A stretch of DNA of 64,000 nt from Lunularia cruciata (GCA_948567375.1 OX419756.1:27320552-27384551), one strand, 5' to 3'. Counted from the stretch's first letter, positions 10,558 to 22,575 are shown. Notes: generated by a model not told the origin, from the letters alone. A program made the numbers and translations.

Positions 10558-11807
10558 TCATCCTATAGCTACATTAGAAGCATTAGTGTAGAGGATGAAA
10601 GGCTTACTCCAATCAGGTTTAGCAAGAATTGGAGCTACAACAAGGGATTGCTTGAGCTCCTCAAAAGCTTTGAGAGCCTCCTTGTCCTCCAAAATCACCA
10701 TGTAATCTACACCCTTCTTCATGTAGATGGTCAATGCATAAGCCTTGTTGGAAAATGAGAAAATGAACCTCCTTAGTACCCGACCATTCCCAAGAATTGG
10801 CATAACTTTGTCAAGCTTGAAGGGAATGGAAGGTCTGAGATTTTCCTCACCTTCTCAGGATCAACTACTATTCCATCCTTGGAGATGATGTGCCCCAAAA
10901 GTAGACCTTCTTCACATCCAAAAATGCACTTCTCTGGGTTGAGTGATGCATTTGCCTCATCCAAGCGTTGCAAGACTTTGATTAGGTGCTCAAAGTGCTC
11001 CTCATTGCTCTCATAGAAACAAAAGTCATCAATGAAGTCTCTCACAAATTTCCCAATGAAAGGTTCAAATACCTTGTTCATGAACCGTTGGAATGTGGCT
11101 GGAGCATTGCAAAGCCCAAAAGGCATGACCTTGAAAGCGTAAGTTCCCCAAGGTGTGGTGAATGTGGTGAGTTGTTGATGCTCTGGTGCAATCTTGATTT
11201 GGTTGTATCCACTATAACAATCTCCAAAACTATACCTCTCATGACCTGCAACCTCCTCCAAGATCTCATCAATGAATGGCAATGGGTAGTAGTCCTTCTT
11301 GGTAACAACATTGAGCTTCTTGTAATCCACACATACCCAAAGCTTGCCATTCTTTTTCTTCACAATGACAATTGGAGACACCCATTCTGAATTCTCCACC
11401 TCAAAGATAAATCCAACCTCCTTGAGCTTATCAATCTCCTCCTTCACATCCAAAGATATTGGTGGGCTAATGCGATGTTGCTTTTGGCGGATTGGTCTTG
11501 CATGTGACTCCACCTCTATCTTGTGCTCCTCCAAGGTGACTTCCTTCAAATCCTTGTAATTAAAAGCAAACACATGGATGAACTTGCGGAAAATCTCCTC
11601 AAATCTCACCTTCTCCTCCTTGGTAACATTTGGGCCATACTTGAGGGTAGCTAACCTTCTCTCTACCTCCTCAAGTGTCAATGGTGATTTGTCTGGGTCC
11701 TTCAAAACCTCAGGCTTAGGTGCAAAATCCATAGCACACAAGGGATACACATCTGAATCAGATTCATCCTCCTCCATGGAAGTCTCTTCCTCCATGCTTG
11801 TGTCCAC
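10558..11807 (-). pseudogene. Gy1 copy H reverse transcriptase and connection
   Basis: The 344-codon frame from 11807 to 10773 holds the acidic linker after the protease and the complete RT palm and fingers, with Phe-Ile-Asp-Asp-Phe. A frame change at about 10775 (in the Met-Val-Gly-Tyr-Tyr-Arg-Arg-Phe region) moves the thumb and connection into another frame (10803-10558). A further stop then precedes the RNase H frame at 10497. The Tyr-to-Phe form of the first catalytic residue is shared by all Gy1 copies, so it is a family trait and not damage. Confidence 0.88.
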
Positions 11808-11945
11808 ACCTCAAGCTCCTTCTTCAGAATCTGATTCCCAATAATCAGAAGATGGTGTATCTGAATGTGAAGTGTTGGTAGTGTTAGTCACAAGAACTTT
11901 GACTCTATAGTTTGATAGCCCAATCCTCAAGTACGCTTTGTGCCA

Positions 11946-12992
11946 TCAATCAATTTTGCGTGCTGCTCTCAACCATCGCCTCCCAGGAAGTAAGTCATAG
12001 CTTGAATCCTTCAAGACTTGGAAAGTCATGAGATTTTGAACTCCCATAACTGAAACTAGCACTTTATCCATCACCCCTACTAGTCTAACTTGTTGCTTGT
12101 TTGCCATACTCACCACAAATGTTGAAGGTCTTGAGGGTATCATACCCAACTTCTTCATCAACCTTTCTGACATGGCATTTACTGCTGGTCCTCCATCAAC
12201 CAATGCATCCTTGATGTTGTGACCATTCACTCTCACGTCAATCTTGGAGGCATATTCAGAAGCCTCCCATGGTGCTGGCTTGGCATCCACCACCCCCATT
12301 GATACTGGAAATTTTGCCTCCTTCTTCCTCTTGCTCCTTGTAGAACTCAAACCACCTCTAAGCTTCTTTCTCAAGGTAGGATTCAAAGCAATCAATTGGC
12401 CCACTATGATGTTAGCCTTGTGACTACCAACATCCTCCAACACATTGTAGTTCCATTGTTGCTTTGAGATCAAGAAGTCCTCCATCCCCAACTTCTTTCT
12501 TGGAGTCTTTTTTGTTGATGGTGTTGAGGTGCGAGTGCTCCTTGTAGACATAGGAGTATCCTTGCTTGAAGTAAATCCTTGAGAAGAGTGAACATCCTCT
12601 GCAAAACGAGCTCTCTTCTTCTCTTGTGCCAAAAGCTCCAAATTAAGACACTTGGAGTTTGAGCACTCTCCATTCTCATACTTGCTCTCAACCATATCTA
12701 TGGATGCTATCCCCTTACCTTTGTTAGGATTAGGAGCCACTTGGGTTTCACTACCACCCTCTTTCCCTCTATTGGCTCCTTCATAACCCCTTCCTCCATG
12801 GTAAGTGGAATTTGGGCAGTTCCTTTGGATATGGCTTCTTCCTCCACAACCAAAACAATTTCTATCATTGAAATTATTGGCTGGTTGGCCTCCTCTATAT
12901 GGATAGTTTCCATTACTCCTAGGCCCTCTTCCTACATTCTGATCCACCCTCATGGATAGTTTATCCATAAGTTGAAAGATTATCTCCATCAC
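11946..12992 (-). pseudogene. Gy1 copy H gag C-terminus and protease, N-terminal gag deleted
   Basis: This 348-codon frame starts in what should be the ORF1-gag spacer and runs directly into the gag nucleocapsid region (Asp-Gln-Asn-Val-Gly-Arg-Gly). The whole gag matrix/capsid part found in copies A and C is absent, an internal deletion of about 0.95 kb with its junction near 12950. The CCHC zinc knuckle and the protease site (Val-Asp-Gly-Gly-Pro-Ala; Ser in place of Pro in copies A and C) are present. The frame stops after the Arg-Lys-Ile-Asp codons, where intact copies continue into RT. Without capsid this copy could move only if supplied in trans. Confidence 0.88.
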
Positions 12993-13408
12993 TAATCTTG
13001 AGAACTAGCTGATGAAGGTGGTAGTATTTCTATAGCTGTACTGAGACACTCTCCAAGATCTTTCACCAAATTTTCCAAAAGTGCTTTTACTCCACTACAC
13101 TCATGTCCTTTTGGAAGTCCTTCAACTCCACAAACCTCACACAACTCCTTGGTCTTAGATCTTCTCCCTCCCAATCTTGGTGAAGAAGGTCCAACATGCA
13201 AACCCAAGTCAAGTAAACCTCTCCTTTCCCTCAATCTCTTGCTCTCAAAGGTCAATGGACATGAACTTGCCTTATGTCCCTTCTCTCCACATAGAATGCA
13301 CTTAGACTCACTCTTTCCTCCAAGTGGTGTAGGTTTTTGGATCCTCTCAATACTCTCTTCAAATTCTATTGTAAACTCTCTTTTCCTCAAATTCACCCCT
13401 ACAATCAC
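12992..13408 (-). CDS. Gy1 ORF1 (zinc-knuckle leader protein), copy H, N-truncated
   Basis: This is the copy H version of the extra upstream gene (see 37294-37767). A TAA in the Pro-Gln-Gly-Phe region removes the first ~20 codons, and the remaining 138 codons are open from an internal Met. Both zinc motifs are intact: C-x2-C-x4-H-x4-C near the middle and C-x2-C-x8-H-x-C toward the end. The C-terminal Ser-Ser-Ala-Ser-Ser-Gln-Asp is identical to copies A and C. Confidence 0.6.
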   Translation of the reverse strand: MIVGVNLRKREFTIEFEESIERIQKPTPLGGKSESKCILCGEKGHKASSCPLTFESKRLRERRGLLDLGLHVGPSSPRLGGRRSKTKELCEVCGVEGLPKGHECSGVKALLENLVKDLGECLSTAIEILPPSSASSQD

Positions 13409-14324
13409 CTCAAACCCTTAAACAACCTTGCATAATCTCAATTTCCATTCTTGATGACCCTCCATGTTCACAAGATGAATCTAAACACTCAAACATCCTT
13501 TTTGTTGATCTCAAACTCCTCATGCATGAGATCTCCACTCTGCAGAATTGAACCTTCCTCACAATGTCACTCAAATCTCCCAACCTGTATGTCACAGTCC
13601 TCTAAAAGTTTGCACACTTCATCACAAATTTAGTATATCACTCCCTGCAAAATTTCAGATCTTTTCATTGAGCCATTTGGCCTAGACACCTTCCTATTCA
13701 GCACCCATATTTCATATTTGGTCTCAAAACCACCCCCCTCACTTCAAAAACTCATAACGCCCTCCGAAAAGCTGATCTTTCTCTAATTTTTACGGAATCA
13801 GGTAGGATACAATGCACTGAATTTTCTTGAAAATTTTCAGGACAATGCACTGAAAATTGAAGATATGGCAGAATCTGTACAATTTTCCAAAGAGCATGCA
13901 GTTGCGGGAGCACTTTACCCTATCAACTTTCAAAAATTCTAGCCCAGTGTGCATAGTAGCTCTCATAATAATTTTAAGTGTGATAATTGTAAGATAACCC
14001 AAGCTATCATGTGTAGAAATTTCAAGTCCAGATCTCAAACTTGAGATTTTGCCCAAAATCACCTTAATCCCCAAAATCTGCAATCCACCTCACACAATCT
14101 CTCCAATTCCTCTCATGTGTACAAGATGTACAAAATCACCTCAAAGACATCATAATGAATTACAGGGTATACAAATGGATCTTGGTTCTCTAACATAAGT
14201 TCAGCCCTCTCCTCTCCTAATGTTCCCTCCAAGTGAGCTCTCATAGCCTCCTTCTGCCTAATGTAGAATTGAACGCGGAACATTATCTTGCCTTCTAGAG
14301 AGGTCCTAGCAACGGAACCAAAAA

Positions 14325-15016
14325 TGTGAGCCGGCATGTCTCTCACTCTGGATGAACCTCTGGTGGCTATTATGGTAGCACACCATGGACTAAGAAGGTA
14401 AGGAACACGAACTCCATCATACTCCTCCAAGGCTAACACTCCAAGACTCAAGACATTGCTCACTAGAGAACTCAATGAGAGAGAGATAGTTGCAAATGAA
14501 ATGATGATGAGTACCTCCTCACCCCTTGTTTATATACTTGTGAAATAGTTACGTACCAAAGTTACTAATTACCGCAGTAACTCAAGTTACTAGACTAAAA
14601 GTCAAGTAAAGTCAAAAAGTAGAAAGGAATATCCATTCACATGGGCATATTCCCCTAAGCATGTGGTCTTATCTTGACCTAACCACTAAATCAAGGATTC
14701 CTTCACAAGGGCTATCCTTGGACTAAAGAAGAATCCAAAACAAAAATGCTTGCGGGCCCAAGAGTTCTCAACTCTTTCCTCAAAGCCAAACACCTAGGAA
14801 TAATACCAAGTCAACACACTAAAGTCCAAAATAGTGGTGCTCATATTTTCTATTTCCTCTAAAGTAAGGTCCCCTCTATCTTAGCTATGACTAACTTTAG
14901 CTAACCATGACTAATATAGAACCATCCTTTATCTCTATATAAATAATATCTCTTAAGTACTTGTAATACCAAGCTAAATATCATAATACCACACACATGC
15001 ACAAAGGGGTGTTATA
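14325..15016 (-). repeat. Gy1 LTR (5' LTR of copy H)
   Basis: This is a 692-bp LTR followed on its inner side by the normal leader and PBS. Its outermost bases have mutated (TATAAC instead of TGTAAC at the 5' end). It carries the T variant 13 nt before its inner end, which creates an ATG as in the 5' LTRs of copies A and C. It differs at many positions from the LTR at 6897-7592, so the two are not a normal pair. Confidence 0.9.
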
Positions 15017-16280
15017 GAACACTGTTTCATAATCATAGTTGTCAAAGTGATTGGATCCTTGGGAGATCTTATTCTCTCTAAGTTTGCATGTTCTAAGATA
15101 CTATTTGTGAGACATCTTAATATTGTCAATTTTGTATGACCTAAACTTTGTGATGTGAGTGCAAATTGTAGTACTTCTGGCTACTTCAATGATAGTTGTC
15201 AAGAATTCATTTGAGCAACAAGGAAGGTACAAAAATTTTGAGGTGAAGTGATCTTCATTTCAAATGAACCATCACAATCAAGAATTCTTTGAATTAAATC
15301 TGTTGTGAGTGTGATTATTGGTGATTCTCTCTTGTAATGCACTAGAGGTGGTGATGACTCTACCCTCTTTTGGGAGTTGTTTCTTCCCAAGAGGTTAAAT
15401 ATGCAAGAATAGACAACGTGCAACATTGTGAGACTTTATCTTCATTTCTAGTCAATTTCAATCTAAATCTCAAGGGAATGACCTATTCTTATTGATTATG
15501 TTATTAGTACATTGACATAGGGTCATGTGCAAAAATATTACCTTTTATACAAAGTATAATTATTTTTAATAGAGAGTTGTACCTTTGGGCTCACAACTGC
15601 TCTAGCAATCTTCATGGATCAAATGCATTAAGTGTTAGATTAATTATTGGATTGATATATGGTAGTGCTCTATAATACAAGCAACACACATATTATCTAG
15701 AGGTGAAAATTGGCTTGGTAACATCTAGAAGGATTTTGTAGACAATAGGCTAGGTAGATCACATAGAGGTGTCACCAAAAGAGTACTTCTACTAATAGGG
15801 TAGAAGCCAAAAATAGCCTGAAAACTTTAGAGCCAATTTTGGAGGTGTAAATGGATAAATAAGGCCTTGAAAATGGAAAAAAAGACTTGCCTTCTTCCCC
15901 TATGATTTTTCTTGTTGAGAGCTTTCCAATGGTGCCTCAACCACACAATTCTGAGCTCCTAATAGGAAGATTCCCTAAAGATTCCATTTGGTCGAACCCA
16001 TTTGACCAACTAGATAGGACAAGGACTGACATGTCACCCATCCAAACAACTAATCCAAGGATGGAGCTTTCTGATAGGTCACCAATCCATGTATCTGATC
16101 CAAGGGTGGAGCATCCTTTGAGGGGATCCCCTTTGCTATATAATAAAGAGAAGGTGCTCCTTTGGGGCACCGGAGGATTGAGTGTGAAACTTGTATTTTC
16201 TCTCTTGTATCTCTCTTGGAGAGTTCCCTTGTTCATGGAGTATTACAATTTGTATATCTCTTGGAGAGTTCTCTTGTCTT
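15017..16280 (+). other. Diverged repeat relative and unassigned sequence
   Basis: Between about 15100 and 15540 the sequence resembles the 0.6-kb repeats at 4386-6190. It keeps the order CATCACAATCAAGA, CCCTCTTTTGGG then TTGTTTCT, and CAATCTAAATCTCAAGGGAA, but is strongly diverged. From 15541 to 16280 I see no recognisable gene. A plus-strand frame (15887 onwards) is Pro/Ser-rich before it enters the RT remnant. Two ~50-bp direct copies around 16200 and 16255 contain TCTCTTGGAGAGTTC, perhaps part of a lost LTR. Confidence 0.4.
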
Positions 16281-18382
16281 TGGATTATTATATGCTCTTA
16301 GATGAAATCTTAATTTACAATAAGATGGAAGTAAAACACAAGAACCATGTACAAAAGGTCATGTCATGGAAGTTCTATTGCAAGAAGTCCAAGTATGCCT
16401 TTTGGCAGAAGAAGATATCTTCTTGGACCATAAGGATTTGGTAGATAGGATCAAGATGAAAAAGAAGAAAATCAAGGCTATTACCATGTGGGCTACTCCT
16501 AAGGATACCATGGAATTTTGGGGATTGAATGGATTTGTAAGTTTTTATTGATGGTTCATTCACTATTATGTTCATATAAGTATACCATTGATTGATCTAT
16601 TGGGGAAGACAACCAGCTTTCCGTGGACTACCAAGCAAGAAGGAGCACTCAAGAAAGTTAAAGGTATGAGATCTTCATGAATTATCCTCCAACCACATGA
16701 TCCTCAACTATCTATGTGGTTGATTTTGATGCGTCTAACTTTGCAAATAGAGTTGTGCTACAACATGAATTTTTAGGTGGATTGCATCCCATTTCCTTTG
16801 TATCTCAAGAACTCAACATAGTAGAAAGGAATTATTCTGGCCAAGATCAAGAAAAACTTGCAATGGAATACACAACAAAGGTATGGAAATATTTCCTGTT
16901 AGGAAAACAAGTAATAATGTAAATGGATGATAAACCCTTGTTGTGGACTTTACATTTGGAGCACATGAAGAGCTTCAATGTTATTCCTGATACCTTATCA
17001 TGATGACCTAATTTGAAGATTCTTCCTAAATCTTCCATGATAACAACAATCATCATGGTATAAGTAGGCTCTAAGGTACACAAGACTAATAAAGTTCAAG
17101 ATTACTTTACAACATGATCCGGTCTTTCATCTTATGCAAAGTCAACTTATAGCAAATAATAAAGAGTACAATATCTTTTCATTCAAAGATGACCTTTTAT
17201 TTTATAAGAACCAAATCTATATTCTAACTATGTGAAATGTACAACTTGTATGACTTCAGGAGTGCATGACTTACCAATCATTGGTCTCATGAGTGTGTAC
17301 AAGACCTTGAGTAGCCTCCAACATCAATGGTGGTGGCCAAACCTGACATGAGATGTTTGAGAGTTTTTTCAATCTTGTGAGAGCTGCCAATACAACAAGG
17401 CTAATAACTAGAAATTGGATGGACTTCTCCAACCACTCCCTATTCTATATACATAATAGGAACATATACATTTAGACCTCATCACATCCTTGCCAAAGAT
17501 TGATCAAGGCTATTGAACAATATGTGTGTTTGGTGATAAGCTTAGTAAGCAAATTCACTTGGCACCTACTATGGATGCTTCCCCATTGGCCTTGATATAC
17601 ATCAATTTGTCCTTCAAATGTCAAGGGTTCTCATTTTTGATCTTGATCCTTAATTCATTGGAAATTTTGGCAAGCAATTTGCCAACTCCTTGGTACAAAG
17701 CTTTCCTTGTATACTACCTATCATCTTCAAACTGATGGGAAAATATAAAAATATTTTATATTCCTTTGTCAACTTTCACCACACCAATAAAGATATTTGT
17801 CTCACAATTGTTGAGTTGACCTATAATAATTCTAAGCATGGAATTATAGTCTTTTCTCCCTTTTTCCTTAATTACAAGCAAGATCCACATGTTTCAAATT
17901 ATCTTCTTGCTCCTCCACTATGTCATGTCTCTCATAATTCCACCTTCTTGTCCAAGCTATCTACATCCTTATACCAAGCTAAGTCTCATCTTTGTGTTGC
18001 TAAAAATGAGCAAAAGCATACATTGGTAGCCATTGGCAAAATCTCACTTTTCAAATTGGTTATAAGGTTATACTTTCCTCTCCTTGACACCCAAGTCTTT
18101 AAACTTGCTTTCGACTGGATATATCTCTTTAATATTCTTTAAATGATTTCTCCTATTGCTGATAAACTTGCCCTTCTAGTTGCTTGAAGATCCATCATAT
18201 CTTTAATGTCTCAAAGTTAAAACATTTTTTTAACACATATTCTTTTCCTAGTTGTACCCAACCTCTTCCTCCTGCAATCTTTATCCATGATCATGAAGAA
18301 AAAAAAGTTGATTGTATACTTGCATGTCATGACATCCAACATGGCTACCAATGAAAAATTGAATATAAGATCCTTTGGAAAA
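16281..18382 (+). pseudogene. Degenerate Ty3/Gypsy chromovirus pol (RT end, RNase H, integrase, chromodomain start)
   Basis: Translated pieces in several frames follow the order of a Gypsy pol: the RT palm end (Glu-Ile-Leu-Ile-Tyr-Asn-Lys) at ~16296, the connection with Trp-Ala-Thr-Pro at ~16487, RNase H with Phe-Asp-Ala-Ser at ~16724, the integrase zinc module with Cys-Glu-Ser-Cys near 17380, core remnants to ~18150, and a chromodomain start (Leu-Pro-Pro-Ala-Ile-Phe-Ile near 18262, Tyr-Lys-Ile-Leu-Trp-Lys ending at 18381). Many stops and frameshifts are present. The first half of RT, protease and gag are missing. The chromodomain resumes after the Copia insertion at 22374. The chromodomain marks it as a chromovirus, a different clade from Gy1 and D. 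Confidence 0.8.
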
Positions 18383-18620
18383 TGATAAAGGATTGGATCT
18401 ATTAATGGTCAAACATATAGTGTGGTTTGTAAGCTATATACCTTAAATATTCCTTATCAACTCATTGAGAAGCTCAATTTACACATTATTGATAATCTCA
18501 CAAGATCCTAATTATCTAATATCTTCAAGATAACAAAACTGACTCATCAGCTTTACACATCTTAAAGCTAATGTTTATTCATGCAAACATTTGAACTATC
18601 AAAATTATCTTCTACTAACA
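18383..18620 (-). repeat. Copia 3' LTR
   Basis: On the minus strand it begins TGTTAGTAGAAGATAATT just after the purine-rich TTCTTGGGAG and ends in TCATTTTCC context at 18383. It aligns over its full length with 22137-22373. Confidence 0.85.
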
Positions 18621-20137
18621 CTCCCAAGAAGTCAAATAAGTTGCAAATGTTCATCCATTCTTTACATAACTTGAATTTTCTTTCTAGTAGTGCCTTAGTC
18701 ATAATTTCAACAATCATATTCTCAGTCCTATAGTAGTTAAGGATACTTTTCCTTGTGCCATCCACTTCCTAGCAAAATGATAGATCATGTCAATATGCTT
18801 ACACTATGCAAAGGAAATCAAAATGCTTCAACAACTTCAAAGCTCCTTGGTTGTCACACTTGATTTCCATAATATCAATCTACATTCCCAAATCTTTAAG
18901 TAAGTTGCATACCCATGATACCTCCTTCACAATTTGTCTTTATGCCATGTATTCAACCTCAATATTGATGCAAAAATTGTAGGTTGCAATTGGCTAGACC
19001 GGCTAATAGCTCCTCCATTGAATTTGAATACATAGTGGTTGTAGATTGGCAGGATACCTAGATTTTTAGTTGGCATTATAGAAGCCTTGCAAACACATCT
19101 TGATGTTGTTGCTCTTGTAATTGATGTTGTTGTCAATTATTCCATGGATGTATCATATGATTGATTTGATTGCCTCCCAATAAGATGTAATAAGCATAGC
19201 TATATAGTGTGCCAAAGCTCCCACAATATAAATAATGTTTGGTCAAGTGAGTACACACTAACAAGTAGTGCAAGCTTCCCATTACTTTAATATAAGAGTA
19301 AAAGGTTGTATCTAGCTCCTTACCTTCCTCTTGATTGAGGTACTCAATGGTTTTGATTCTACATTTGGTGAGTCCATACTTGCTGACCAGATCATGTGCA
19401 AACTGCTTATGGGTCAATTTTTATGTTTGGTCTGCCCAATCTCTTGCAATCTATATGCCAAGGAAGAAAGTTGCCTCTCCAAGATCCCAAACATCAAATG
19501 TTGTCAAGATTTACTTCTTCACATACTCCATTATAGCCAAGTGCTTTGATGCAATCAAAAATTTTATCTCATTAACATAGACCAATGTAAAGATTTTCAC
19601 CTCCTCATATTGGAGGATGTAGATTCAAATATCAACCTCTAATGCTTGAAATCCTATCCTTCAAACTCTTTCTTTAGCCTTGTGTGCCATGCTCTTAACA
19701 CTTGCTTAAGAGCATAGATTGCTTGGTGCAAACAATATGCAATTCTTAGGTCACCCTCCTCATAGCTCCTAGGCTTGCACAAAATAGCTCTTCCTCCAAC
19801 TTTCTATTTACAAATGTTATCTTCACCTTTGATGCATGCTTTTTACTTCCACATTCATTAATAACACTCTCAAGGATGTATTTTTGCTCATTGGAGGCAA
19901 AGATCTCATTAAAATCTACTTCTTCATGTTGATTCTATCCCTTAGCTACCAACCTTGTTTTGCATTGATTGATTTGCCATGAGCATCTCTCTTGAACACC
20001 CATTTGACTGATATAGGTTTCACTCTATCAAGCAATTCTTTTATCATCCAAGTACTATTAGCATGGAACAATTTTATCTCCTTATCCATGCATTTTTGCA
20101 CTTCTCTGATTGATTTGAAGCCAATGCCTCCATGCAT
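18621..20137 (-). pseudogene. Copia reverse transcriptase and RNase H remnants
   Basis: From 20137 down, the translated pieces show the RT start with Val-Lys-Trp-Val-Phe-Lys. The RT end lies at 19417-19133 (Gly-Ser-Leu-His-Tyr-Leu in place of Gly-Ser-Leu-x-Tyr-Leu). RNase H around 19040-18940 shows Tyr-Val-Phe-Lys-Phe-Asn-Gly-Gly-Ala-Ile-Ser, and its C-terminal end at 18765-18568 shows Met-Thr-Lys-Ala-Leu. Most of the RT palm between 19420 and 19940 is hard to read because of frame breaks. It is inactive. Confidence 0.8.
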
Positions 20138-21033
20138 GTTTTCAGCTCTATATTAAATTCTATCAATTGAGTTGTTGCCATGTACCACTCTCTTGGCGGG
20201 TAGCATTTAGATGAATGTCTTTCTTGTGAAGGATAACACCTTACTTCAATAATGACATTTGTTCGTTGATACCTTACTTCCATAATGACATTTGTTGGTT
20301 GAGTAGCATCTGCATCATCTTCCTCTTTAGGTGAAAATATGTTATCCAACATGAACAAATATATTCTTTCTTCTAGATTATCCTTATCTTCCTTATTTAT
20401 ATTATTACTCAAATTATTGCTGACTTCAAGTTCTATTTTCTTTACAATGTTGTTGTATTTCTTGAAAAACACATCCTTGTTGATGATGATTTTATGATTT
20501 GGAAAGAGCACTTGATAAGCCTTACAATGAGACTTATATTTGACAAAAATGACAAGCAGACTTTTGGGCTCTAGTTTTCTTCCTTTGTGCTTAGGTACAT
20601 GCACAAAAACCATTACTCCAAAAGCACACATATGTGCTATATTTGGTTTCTTCTCAAAGAATAGATCCTATAGAGTTGCTACTTCATGAGTCACCAGCAG
20701 TGATCTATTATGGATGTAGTTGGCAGTCATCACTGCCTCTCTGCACATGTTAGTGTTGATTTGTGCATATCCAATCATCGCTCTTTCCATTTCCATCATC
20801 ATCTTGTTGAACCATTCTGTAGCTCCATTTTGCTCAAGTGTGTAGGGTGCTGTAGTCTCATGGATTATGCCCTTCTTTTCCAGAAAGTATCCTAGGTGGT
20901 GGTTTAGGTATTGCTGTCCATTATCAGCCCTAATACACTTGATTTTACACCCCATTTGAGTCTCCAATATTTCTATCACATTCTTGACCTCTACAAGTTC
21001 TAACTTGAACTTGACACAAGCAACAACCAACAA
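20074..21033 (-). pseudogene. Copia integrase remnant
   Basis: The frame from 21033 to 20668 holds the integrase core with Arg-Ala-Asp-Asn-Gly-Gln-Gln-Tyr and Tyr-Thr-Leu-Glu-Gln-Asn-Gly. These are the second Asp and catalytic-Glu regions; the Glu lies in Ala-Thr-Glu-Trp where Copia normally has Ala-Glu-Arg. The frame from 20631 covers the C-terminal domain (Phe-Gly-Val-Met-Val-Phe-Val-His, Lys-Leu-Glu-Pro-Lys-Ser) and an acidic linker toward RT. A stop at about 20667 separates them. Confidence 0.82.
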
Positions 21034-22136
21034 CTTGAGTAATCATCCAAGAAGGTAGCAATTTACTTGTTACCTCCCATTGAGTCCAACTCCAATGGTC
21101 CTCAAACATCTATATTCAGTAGTCCATTACCTTTGTGCTCTCATGCTTTGATTTTGGGAGCTTAAGTCTAGATTGCTTCCTCAGCACGCATGGTTTGCAT
21201 ACCTTCTTGTTAGTAAATTTGAAGGCTTAGGCATGAAATTCATTCCTTTTACCATGCTCTTCTCTTAAAGCTTAGCCAATTTTTGTAGCCAAGGACCCGT
21301 ATTGCTCATGCCATAGTTGAGGGGTCTCTTTTGTTGCCAATAGTGCTATCTTGAAGGTTTGAATAAGGCATGATACAAAATAATCCACCTACTCACTTGG
21401 CCATTGACACTTCCTCACTTGATTCTGATTGTTCTAAGCTTCCTATAAGCCTTGAGCTGGAAACAATTGCTTTTGATATGCCACTTCTTTTTGCAATAGA
21501 AATATCTTATTCTTCCTTCACTTGCTCTAAATGTTCAAGATTCTTCTAGGAATTGGCTTTGGCAGCAAATGCCTTGGCTTTTGCCTTGGATGTACTTCAA
21601 TCAAGGTGCTATATTGATACAATCATCTCATACTCCTTGGGTAGACCTCCAAGAACTGCCAATGCCACTTCATTGTCAACAATGCTCTGCCCTATTGCCA
21701 ATAAATTGGTAGCAATCTCTCTTACATATGGAACATACTTGGTGATATGCTTTGCTTTGTGTAATTTCAGTCCACTCAATTCCTTTCATAGTTTCAATTG
21801 TTGTGCAATTGTCTTAGCTATGTAAATGCTTCTTTAACTCATCTCATGCATGTTTGGTAGTCTTGGTGTTAGCAAGTGTGGTTAGGTGATGATCTTTGAC
21901 ATTGTGCCCAATGAGTGCAATTGCCTCTTCATCCTTGGTAGAGTCCCTCTCCTTGGAAAACCCCACCTGCTTGAGCTTTTCATTATACACTATCTTCCAT
22001 AACTTCTGCTTAATTTCATATGCATGGCCATGTTGCATAATTATTGACATTCAATGCATTGATAAACTTACTTCCTCCCATCCTTGAACACTTCTCCTAA
22101 AAATGCAACATCTAGGTGTCAAGCAGGTCCATAACT
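21034..22136 (-). pseudogene. Copia gag, zinc-finger and protease remnants
   Basis: From 22050 down there are gag-like pieces (Trp-Lys-Ile-Val-Tyr-Asn). A CCHC-like nucleocapsid motif (Tyr-Cys-Lys-Lys-Lys-Trp-His-Ile-Lys-Ser-Asn-Cys, first Cys lost) follows near 21470. The protease region further left is not recognisable with confidence. Frames are broken throughout. Confidence 0.6.
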
Positions 22137-22373
22137 TGATGAAGGATAGAATTTATTAATAGCTGAACATATAGTGGGGTTTGTAGCATATGTACCCTAA
22201 ATATTTCCTCATTGACTTATCAAGAAGCTCAACCCACACCTTATCAAGAATCCCACAAGATCCTAATAATCTAATATCTTCAAGATAACACAATTGACTC
22301 ATCATCTTTACCCACTCCTAAAGCTTGTCTAATCATGCAAGCATTTGAACTATCAAAATGGTTTTTACTAACA
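22137..22373 (-). repeat. Copia 5' LTR
   Basis: This 237-bp partner of the LTR at 18383-18620 shares AATCTAATATCTTCAAGATA and TTTGAACTATCAAAAT. No clear primer-binding site is left on its inner side (left of 22137). Confidence 0.85.
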
Positions 22374-22575
22374 AAAAGGTATCCACTTCACAATGTAACA
22401 TAAGAGCCTATTCCTCATCTCCACCATGGATAAGTGGTTATATATGAGTTTGAAGATTCCATGGTGATCATAATATCAACTACTAGTGGTGGGGGAATAT
22501 GTAATAATATTCAATCAGAAAAAGCTAATATGGAGTTAGTATGAGCTAAATATAGCTGAAAAAGGTAGAACTAGG
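22374..22575 (+). pseudogene. Chromovirus chromodomain end, PPT and start of 3' LTR
   Basis: Directly after the Copia LTR the chromodomain frame resumes with Arg-Tyr-Pro-Leu-His-Asn-Val-Thr, then a stop where Trp is expected, then Glu-Pro-Ile. A purine-rich tract (AGTGGTGGGGGAA, 22485-22497) is followed by TGTAATAATATTC at 22500, which looks like the first bases of a 3' LTR. About 75 bp of it remain before the sequence joins truncated Gy1 copy B. Confidence 0.7.

Larger units (their letters stand above)
8755..15016 (-). mobile_element. Gy1 copy H: damaged Ty3/Gypsy element with a replaced 3' end
   Basis: In minus-strand order the element has a 5' LTR (14325-15016), leader (13409-14324), ORF1 (12992-13408), gag-protease with its N-terminal ~0.95 kb deleted, RT, RNase H, integrase, PPT (next to 8827) and the first 72 bp of a 3' LTR (8755-8826). 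After that the sequence switches to an RT fragment, a captured 280-bp segment and a full LTR that does not match the 5' LTR. Several stops and frame breaks affect the protease-RT linker and the RT/RNase H border. The right flank of the 5' LTR is GAAC; no matching duplication is seen on the left. Confidence 0.9.
18383..22373 (-). mobile_element. Old Ty1/Copia element inserted in the chromovirus chromodomain
   Basis: This minus-strand element is bounded by two ~238-bp LTRs (18383-18620 and 22137-22373) with roughly one difference every five bases, so it is old. Between them lie, in minus-strand order, gag remnants, a CCHC-like motif, integrase, RT and RNase H, which is the Copia order with integrase before RT. 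It splits the chromodomain codons Leu-Trp-Lys from Arg-Tyr-Pro-Leu, and the flanking AAAA is shared on both sides as a 4-bp (or A-tract 5-bp) target-site duplication. Many stops and frameshifts make it inactive. Confidence 0.88.

Noticed and set aside
15887-16300. A new gene with a Pro/Ser-rich N-terminus before the chromovirus RT
   Set aside because: The frame only runs by chance into the RT remnant. There is no domain, and the RT lacks its N-terminal half.
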